NCBI GenBank assembly: GCA_964435565.1
Contig: CAYSZR010000055.1
Location: 1-11,538 of the forward strand
Source of the DNA: QAMH01 sp964435565
Lineage (GTDB): Bacteria; Actinomycetota; Coriobacteriia; Coriobacteriales; QAMH01
DNA: 11,538 nt
Reading direction: 5' to 3'
Below are positions 7,568-11,538 of this stretch, piece by piece. A program made the position numbers and the translations under genes. The stretch's first letter is position 1, and each line of letters opens with the position of its first letter. The notes below the pieces were generated by a model. The model had not been told where the DNA came from and made no database searches. It saw only the letters and a program-made list of their open reading frames with translations.

Positions 7568-10345
7568 ATGAAGGCCATGCGGACAATCGTGGCTGCAATC
7601 CTGGCGCTTGCGCTGTCCCCTTCAATGCCTGCCTATGCGAGCGAGAGCATTTCCACAGAGGCTGCTGAATCCACTTCATCAGACAACGTCACACGCATCG
7701 TGCGGGTGGGTTGGTACGATGAGGAATCTATCGAGTCTGGTGACGAGGCAAACGAAATCGCCTATGAGCGCGATTATTTGACCGCGCTTGCCGAATACAC
7801 TGGATGGCGTTACGAATTCGTTCCAGGAACATGGAATGAGAATATCAATCAGCTTAATTCCCACGAGGTCGATTTGTTGTGTACCGTCACGAAGACCGAT
7901 GAACGTATTGGAAGCATGTCATTTTCAGCAAATCCAATGGGCAACGAAACGGTTTATCTGGTTTCGCGTAATGGCACGTCGCTTCGTTTCGACGACCCGC
8001 AAACGATGAACGGCGCTGTCATTGGATGCGAGGACGGCAATAGAGCTTTCGATGGCTTTTCTACATACGCCGCTTCGAAGGGCGCCAGTGTTTCAGAGCG
8101 CGCGTATCCATCAAGCGAACAGGCATATGATGCGCTTGCGGCAGGTGAAGTCGATGCCGTTGTCCAGACTAGTTTCTATAACGTGCCCGAAGGATACGCC
8201 GTCTTGGGGCAATGTGCGGCAGAGCCAGTCTATTTCGCTACATGGAGTGGTAACCAATCGCTTATCGACGAATTGGACGAAGCGATGGGAAAGCTGCTGG
8301 GATATGTTCCCGGTTTCAATTCCGATCTGTTTGAGCATCATTTCAAAAACAACCTTGCGGAATCCGTTGCCTTTACGCAGGCCGAACTGGATTATTTAGC
8401 GACGAAGCCTGTCGTGACGGTATATTACGAAAAGAGCTGGGAGCCCATTGAATATGAGTCGAATGGCGAGGCGGCGGGTATTATCCCTGAGATATTGTGC
8501 GCTATCGGCGACGACACCGGCATTCAGTTTGCCTTCGTTGCCAATGATTCGTCTGAGTCGGCATTTTCAAATGCGAAAAAAGCCGTAGGCGATACAGTCA
8601 AGGCGGTGTCTTACGATTATTCGTGGGGAAGAGAACACGATCTTGAGGTTACCCAGCCCATTTCGACCAATTCGGTCATGCGGGTGACGAGCGGCACTCT
8701 GGCAAGCGAGCCAAAAACCGTGGCACTTGTTGCCGATGACTATATCAACAAGATGATCCGGGCAGAATTCCCGGACTTAGAGGTGCTGGAATATAACTCA
8801 TTTGGAGAGTGCTTGAAGGCCGTCGCGTCGAAACAGGTCGACTGCACATTCGTGAATTCGTACCAGGCGACATATTTCGCATCCGTAGAGGCTTTTGCAG
8901 ATCTGGACTATCGATCGGATATCAAGATCACGCAGGGCTTGGCTTTGGGCACCACGAATTCTTCGAACCCGTTGTTATTCGATATCGTTTCGAAATCGCT
9001 CCAGCGGCTTTCGTCGAATACCGTACAGGGTATTATCGACAAGAACTCCATCTACATCGGACCGCGCACGTTTTTGGAGACCGTTCGTCACTATCCTATT
9101 CAGACTGCGACGGTTGCAGCGCTGTTGCTGTTGATGGCAGGCGTTACGATCGTTTTGGCGGCAACATCGCGCATGCGTCGCCAGCGCAATGCCCAACTGC
9201 AAGCGGCAAACAACGCGAAAAGCGATTTTCTGGCGCGCATGAGCCACGACATCCGCACGCCTATGAATGCGATTTTGGGGTATACGACGCTCGCACGCGA
9301 GCAGGTCGATGATAAGCAGGCGATGGAGCGCTATCTTGTACGCATCAGCGATTCGGGCGAATATCTGCTTGCGTTGCTCAATGACATTTTGGATATGAGC
9401 AAGATCGAAAGCCATAAGCTGCAGTTGCGGCTTGAGCCGTTTTCCGTGCGTGAATGTATCGACAAGGTGCAATCGGTGTTTTCGACGCAGATACAGCAGA
9501 AACATCTGAGCCTTGTGTTGATGGAAGACTCGGCATGTATCGAGAGCATTCTGGTCGATCGCTTGCGCTTCCAGCAAATATTCATGAACCTAATCAGCAA
9601 CGCCATCAAGTTCACGCCCGAAGGCGGCACTATTTCGGTGTCGGCCAAGCGCGTGAAGAGCGAAGATGGCTTTTTGACCATGCAGTACAGTGTCAGTGAC
9701 AATGGCTGTGGGATGTCGCCCGAGTTTGTGGAAAAGGCGCTCAGTCCATTCACGCAAGAGGAACGTGTCGGGAAGGATATAGGTTCGGGGCTGGGGCTGT
9801 CTATTGTCAAGAGCCTGGTCGAGCTTATGGGTGGCACCTTGCAGGTCGAGAGCGCCGAAGGAGAAGGAAGCACCTTTTCGTTCGAGCTGACAAACCAGCT
9901 TGCCGCAGGAAATGGAACTGCGAATTATTCTGAGGACGACGAGGAGGATGTCGATCTAGAAGGGCTGCACGTGTTAGTGGTCGATGACCAGCCGATGAAT
10001 TTGGAAATCGCTTCGAGCCTGCTGCAAAGAAAAGGCTGCATTGTCGAAACAGCCACCGATGGAAGTCGTGGGGTGAGCGCGTTTACCGATTCTGCAGTAG
10101 GAGATTTCGATATCATCTTGATGGACGTGCGCATGCCTGTGGTTACGGGGCTGGAAGCTGCGCGTGCCATTCGTGCTCTTGACCGGCCTGATGCGATGAG
10201 CATTCCCATTGTGGCGCTTTCAGCCAATGCGTACGATGATGATGTGAGCGCGTCTTTAGAGGCGGGCATGAATGATCATATAGCGAAGCCATTTGATGTC
10301 GATATGCTTTATCGAGCAATATTTCGTTTGGTGCACAAAGCCTAA
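7568..10345 (+). CDS. Hybrid sensor histidine kinase with tandem SBP_bac_3 sensors
   Basis: A 925-residue membrane kinase that should sense a small ligand outside the cell and start a phosphorelay. Order of parts: signal peptide (1 to about 24, AYA cleavage site); two periplasmic-binding-type domains (about 43-255 and 283-500); one membrane span (about 511-533); HisKA with phosphoacceptor H560 in SHDIRTPMNA; HATPase with N-box N674/N678, G1 box DNGCGM (711-716) and G2 box GSGLGLSIVK (739-748); and a C-terminal receiver with acidic pair D806/D807, phosphoacceptor D853 in LMDVRMP and a KPFD near the end. The layout resembles EvgS without its PAS and HPt domains. GGAGG at 7556-7560 fixes the ATG. 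No response regulator or HPt gene is adjacent. It is divergent from the ABC operon, sharing a 241-bp region, so joint control is possible. The ligand is unknown; the family often binds amino acids. Confidence 0.94.
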   Translation: MKAMRTIVAAILALALSPSMPAYASESISTEAAESTSSDNVTRIVRVGWYDEESIESGDEANEIAYERDYLTALAEYTGWRYEFVPGTWNENINQLNSHEVDLLCTVTKTDERIGSMSFSANPMGNETVYLVSRNGTSLRFDDPQTMNGAVIGCEDGNRAFDGFSTYAASKGASVSERAYPSSEQAYDALAAGEVDAVVQTSFYNVPEGYAVLGQCAAEPVYFATWSGNQSLIDELDEAMGKLLGYVPGFNSDLFEHHFKNNLAESVAFTQAELDYLATKPVVTVYYEKSWEPIEYESNGEAAGIIPEILCAIGDDTGIQFAFVANDSSESAFSNAKKAVGDTVKAVSYDYSWGREHDLEVTQPISTNSVMRVTSGTLASEPKTVALVADDYINKMIRAEFPDLEVLEYNSFGECLKAVASKQVDCTFVNSYQATYFASVEAFADLDYRSDIKITQGLALGTTNSSNPLLFDIVSKSLQRLSSNTVQGIIDKNSIYIGPRTFLETVRHYPIQTATVAALLLLMAGVTIVLAATSRMRRQRNAQLQAANNAKSDFLARMSHDIRTPMNAILGYTTLAREQVDDKQAMERYLVRISDSGEYLLALLNDILDMSKIESHKLQLRLEPFSVRECIDKVQSVFSTQIQQKHLSLVLMEDSACIESILVDRLRFQQIFMNLISNAIKFTPEGGTISVSAKRVKSEDGFLTMQYSVSDNGCGMSPEFVEKALSPFTQEERVGKDIGSGLGLSIVKSLVELMGGTLQVESAEGEGSTFSFELTNQLAAGNGTANYSEDDEEDVDLEGLHVLVVDDQPMNLEIASSLLQRKGCIVETATDGSRGVSAFTDSAVGDFDIILMDVRMPVVTGLEAARAIRALDRPDAMSIPIVALSANAYDDDVSASLEAGMNDHIAKPFDVDMLYRAIFRLVHKA

Positions 10346-10348
10346 TGG

Positions 10349-10389
10349 GCGCGGAGCAAGCAGGACTGGATGTTTCTGCTTTGCCGCGC
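10349..10389 (+). terminator. Imperfect hairpin after the kinase gene
   Basis: GCGCGG (10349-10354) pairs with CCGCGC (10384-10389) and AAGCAG (10358-10363) pairs with CTGCTT (10376-10381), with a small internal loop and a 12-base terminal loop. It begins 3 bp after the kinase stop. No T-run follows, so it is either a poor terminator or an mRNA-stabilising 3' hairpin. Confidence 0.45.
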
Positions 10390-10399
10390 AAAATAGGTA

Positions 10400-10428
10400 T
10401 TGCTTTTGGGTTTTGGCACGTGTAAAAT
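10400..10428 (+). promoter_or_regulatory. Promoter of the tRNA-fMet gene
   Basis: TTGCTT (10400-10405), a 17-bp spacer and TAAAAT (10423-10428) make a good housekeeping sigma-factor promoter. Transcription would start near 10435, leaving a 5' leader of about 29 bases before the mature tRNA. Confidence 0.65.
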
Positions 10429-10463
10429 ACCTTCTCGCGCTTTAAGCGCACTGCTCAACATAG

Positions 10464-10540
10464 TGCGGGGTGGAGCAGTCTGGTAGCTCGCCGGGCTCAT
10501 AACCCGGAGGTCGTTGGTTCAAATCCAGCCCCCGCGACCA
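10464..10540 (+). tRNA. Initiator tRNA-fMet (CAU)
   Basis: A complete 77-base cloverleaf with encoded CCA. The acceptor is TGCGGGG/CCCCGCG, the D-stem GAGC/GCTC has the A11-T24 pair, the anticodon loop is CTCATAA, and the T-arm is GTTGG-TTCAAAT-CCAGC. Three consecutive G-C pairs (GGG/CCC) at the base of the anticodon stem are the hallmark of the initiator, as opposed to elongator Met or lysidine-modified Ile tRNA. The 1-72 position, normally an unpaired C1-A72 in E. coli, is U1-G72 here, a weak wobble that still fits formylation by Fmt. The gene has its own promoter and terminator and stands alone. Confidence 0.97.
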
Positions 10541-10548
10541 AAACTCCT

Positions 10549-10575
10549 GCTCAGGGCCTCGCCCTGAGCTTTTTT
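10549..10575 (+). terminator. Intrinsic terminator of tRNA-fMet
   Basis: A perfect 9-bp stem, GCTCAGGGC (10549-10557) with GCCCTGAGC (10561-10569), a CTC triloop and six T residues. It lies 8 bases after the tRNA CCA end, so the tRNA is transcribed alone. Confidence 0.95.
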
Positions 10576-10616
10576 GTTGGTTCAACCAACATCCAACCAA
10601 CATTCTACCAACAAAG
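10575..10616. repeat. CCAACA cluster: palindrome plus three 11-bp direct repeats
   Basis: TGTTGGTTCAACCAACA at 10575-10591 is a perfect 8-bp inverted repeat around one base. Overlapping it, three 11-bp units follow in tandem: AACCAACATCC (10584-10594), AACCAACATTC (10595-10605) and TACCAACAAAG (10606-10616). An 11-bp period places the sites on one face of the helix. The first ten bases after the T-run, GTTGGTTCAA, also repeat part of the tRNA T-arm (10513-10522). The position just past a tRNA 3' end suits arm-type integrase or excisionase sites, but that is inference. Confidence 0.6.
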
Positions 10617-10660
10617 AAAAAAGTAGGCCAGAGAAAAAGCGGCTGAAAATGCGTCCCTGA

Positions 10661-10676
10661 TTGCGCTCTAGCGCAA
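10661..10676. repeat. TTGCGCT/AGCGCAA palindrome
   Basis: Perfect 7-bp inverted arms, TTGCGCT and AGCGCAA, separated by CT. The half-site TTGCGC recurs within the tandem repeats just downstream and as the palindrome TTGCGCAA at 10958-10965 in front of the HTH gene. It may be an operator or recombinase-accessory site. The loop of two bases is too short for a good RNA hairpin, so a DNA-binding role is more likely. Confidence 0.45.
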
Positions 10677-10686
10677 CCATTCGTGA

Positions 10687-10795
10687 AAAGGTAACGCCCT
10701 GCCGTGAGCATTGCTTGCGCCCTGCCGCGAGCAACTTGCGCCAAAGGTATCGCCCTACCGCGAGCAACTGCGGTGATGCTTGCGCCCTGCCGCAA
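10687..10795. repeat. Tandem dimer of a ~56-bp repeat with GCCCTGCCG submotifs
   Basis: Two diverged copies of one unit lie head to tail, starting at AAAGGTAAC (10687) and AAAGGTATC (10743), a period of 56 bp. Each holds two copies of GCCCTRCCGYGAGCA or a decayed form, starting at 10696, 10719, 10752 and 10784; the second copy has about 9 extra bases between them. TGCTTGCGCCCTGCCGC occurs once in each unit. The spacings of 23, 33 and 32 bp and the degeneracy fit iteron-like or recombinase-binding DNA rather than CRISPR. Function unknown. Confidence 0.7.
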
Positions 10796-11008
10796 CCGAT
10801 TATCTTTCTTTCATCTTCTATACCTGAATCTAAATATCTCCACGCGGGTATGCAAAGCCGACGGGTTTTCCACTGAGGCCTGTGGACGGACGGCATTGTT
10901 CGAATTCATCACGCGGGCGTTCGAAATGACGACAAACCCTTTTCCGGACAGCGCCTCTTGCGCAATCATGCAAAACAAGAATTGCAGGCACAAGGGAGAA
11001 GAGGACCC

Positions 11009-11242
11009 ATGGACGCGAAGAAAACCGGCTCGGAGGAGATCGGCCACCTCATGTCCCTTTCCGAGGCGGCGAAGTACCTCCATGTCTCCTACGCGACGGT
11101 CTTCCGCCTGGTGACAGACGGCGAGCTGAAGGCATTTCGCATCAAGAAAACTTGGCGCACCAGCGACATCCTCTGCGAGGAGTACGTTCGCAGGCAAATC
11201 GACGACCAAGCCTTGATATGTCAGTCGACAGAATCGGAGTAA
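11009..11242 (+). CDS. Excisionase-type HTH DNA-binding protein
   Basis: A 77-residue protein of the HTH_17/MerR-like excisionase family. Residues 15-62 match the family layout: MSLSEAAKYLHVSYATVFRLV forms the helix-turn-helix, DGELKAFRI-KKTWR the wing with the usual basic-aromatic-arginine end, and DILCEEYVRRQ the closing helix. Such proteins act as recombination directionality factors on integrated elements or as small transcription regulators. The start is ATG at 11009, after a purine-rich GGGAGAAGAGG (10994-11004); a longer frame beginning with TTG at 10958 lacks a ribosome site and starts inside the TTGCGCAA palindrome. The gene overlaps the next one by 25 bp. Its codons end in C or G more often than those of the kinase or GroEL genes, consistent with horizontal origin. 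The family is clear; the role as Xis is inferred from context. Confidence 0.82.
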   Translation: MDAKKTGSEEIGHLMSLSEAAKYLHVSYATVFRLVTDGELKAFRIKKTWRTSDILCEEYVRRQIDDQALICQSTESE

Positions 11243-11538
11243 GGCGGGGGAAAGACTGCTTCGTCCGATTCCCCGTCCAATCGTATGCCACGATTCAGGA
11301 TGGACTGACCCGCCTGCTCGTTTCGCGCAACGTGGGCCGCAACGGCTGGGCGGTCATCGTCACGCTCTGCAAAGCGATATATGCGGATGGACGCCTGGGC
11401 AGGATCAGCGCCAAGGAGATCGGAAACGTCACGGGGCTGAATCCCAACCAGGTCGCCAGGGGCATGGCCGAGCTGAGGGACAAGGGCATCATCGTCGCGG
11501 TGTACCGCACGACGACGGAGGGCTACCGGCACATCGAC
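11218..11538 (+). CDS. Winged-helix protein, RepO-like N-terminus (3'-partial)
   Basis: An open frame of 107 codons that runs off the right edge. It begins MSVDRIGVRRGKDCFVRFPV and continues with a helix-rich segment: a region with GLTRLLVSRNVGRNGWAV, then ISAKEIGNVTGLNPNQVARGMAELRDKGII, and a probable wing at VAVYRTTTEGY. The order (FVR-x-P entry, a helix before the conserved ADGRLGRIS turn, then a tgl-recognition helix and L-x-x-KGII) resembles the N-terminal winged helix of phage replication protein O and replisome organisers. The ATG has only a weak ribosome site and lies inside the HTH gene, so coupling is likely; no other good start is seen. C-rich codon use matches the overlapping gene. 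A transcription regulator with a similar fold is the main alternative. Confidence 0.6.
   Translation, partial: MSVDRIGVRRGKDCFVRFPVQSYATIQDGLTRLLVSRNVGRNGWAVIVTLCKAIYADGRLGRISAKEIGNVTGLNPNQVARGMAELRDKGIIVAVYRTTTEGYRHID

Larger units (their letters stand above)
10577..11008. other. Gene-free, repeat-rich region downstream of tRNA-fMet
   Basis: I see no credible gene in these 430 bp; the open frames on the minus strand run through repeats or the tRNA. The stretch holds the CCAACA cluster, a TTGCGCT/AGCGCAA palindrome (10661-10676), the GCCCTGCCG tandem repeat (10687-10795), two CACGCGGG copies (10841-10848 and 10910-10917), paired TCCAC/GTGGA arms (10869-10873 and 10882-10886), two TTCGAA sites (10899-10904 and 10920-10925) and TTGCGCAA (10958-10965). 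A weak promoter-like pair, TTTCAT (10809-10814) and TAAATA (10831-10836), could serve the downstream HTH gene. The density of symmetrical sites suggests a control or recombination region of a mobile element. Confidence 0.55.

Noticed and set aside
10442..10795. A minus-strand frame through the tRNA giving GLDLNQRPPGYEPGELPDC
   Set aside because: This peptide is the classic spurious translation of the reverse strand of a Met tRNA, and the rest of the frame translates the tandem repeats.
10687..10795. Possible CRISPR array
   Set aside because: Only two diverged units with submotif spacings of 23, 33 and 32 bp, no identical repeats and no cas genes.
10866..10889. Two inverted DnaA-box-like sequences (TTTTCCACT and TGTGGACGG)
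   Set aside because: Each departs from TTATCCACA at two or more positions, and only two are present, so an origin cannot be claimed.
10582..10896. A minus-strand 104-codon frame in the gene-free zone
   Set aside because: Most of it is the GCCCTGCCG repeat read in reverse; no ribosome site or recognisable domain.
10958..11008. TTG at 10958 as the start of the HTH gene
   Set aside because: It lies inside a palindrome, has no ribosome site, and the extra 17 residues do not belong to the HTH family; ATG at 11009 has a purine-rich site.
10811..11209. A 132-codon minus-strand frame opposite the HTH gene
   Set aside because: It mirrors the C/G-ending codons of the real gene, lacks a ribosome site and shows no domain.

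Overview
The window looks like a chromosomal segment from a Gram-positive bacterium, most likely an actinobacterium of the class Coriobacteriia. The clues are protein-level: a TsaB-TsaD fusion, a lipoprotein-type binding protein, a large hybrid kinase with tandem solute-binding-type sensor domains, and the GroEL/GroES sequence type. Base composition looks moderate, so a lower-GC member such as Cryptobacterium is possible, but the genus is a guess. No 16S rRNA or species marker is present.

Left part (1-3530, + strand): the 3' portion of a tRNA t6A37-synthesis gene in which the end of TsaB reads straight into a complete TsaD domain, then a groES-groEL operon closed by a strong intrinsic terminator. 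I see no CIRCE or HAIR heat-shock operator upstream of groES.

Middle part (3526-7326, - strand): five closely spaced genes read leftward. In transcription order they are a ModA-like oxyanion-binding lipoprotein, a ModB/WtpB-like permease, a short ModC-like ATPase, a PaaI-like hotdog thioesterase and an EamA/DMT permease. The first three form a complete importer for molybdate, tungstate or a similar oxyanion. The last two look like passengers on the same transcript. A candidate promoter and an inverted repeat lie in front of the lipoprotein gene.

Right-middle (7568-10345, + strand): a divergently transcribed 925-residue hybrid sensor histidine kinase with a signal peptide, two periplasmic SBP_bac_3-like domains, one membrane span, HisKA, HATPase and a C-terminal receiver. 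No response regulator or HPt partner is in the window.

Right end (10400-11538): an initiator tRNA-fMet(CAU) gene with a good promoter and a perfect terminator, then about 430 bp without a gene that is crowded with short direct, inverted and tandem repeats. This leads into two overlapping genes with more C/G-ending codons: a 77-residue excisionase-type HTH protein and the start of a winged-helix protein resembling phage replication (RepO-type) N-termini. The simplest reading is that the tRNA-fMet gene marks the left boundary of an integrated mobile element whose excision and replication module begins here. The integrase and the far attachment site would lie beyond the window. This right end is the most likely place for something undescribed.
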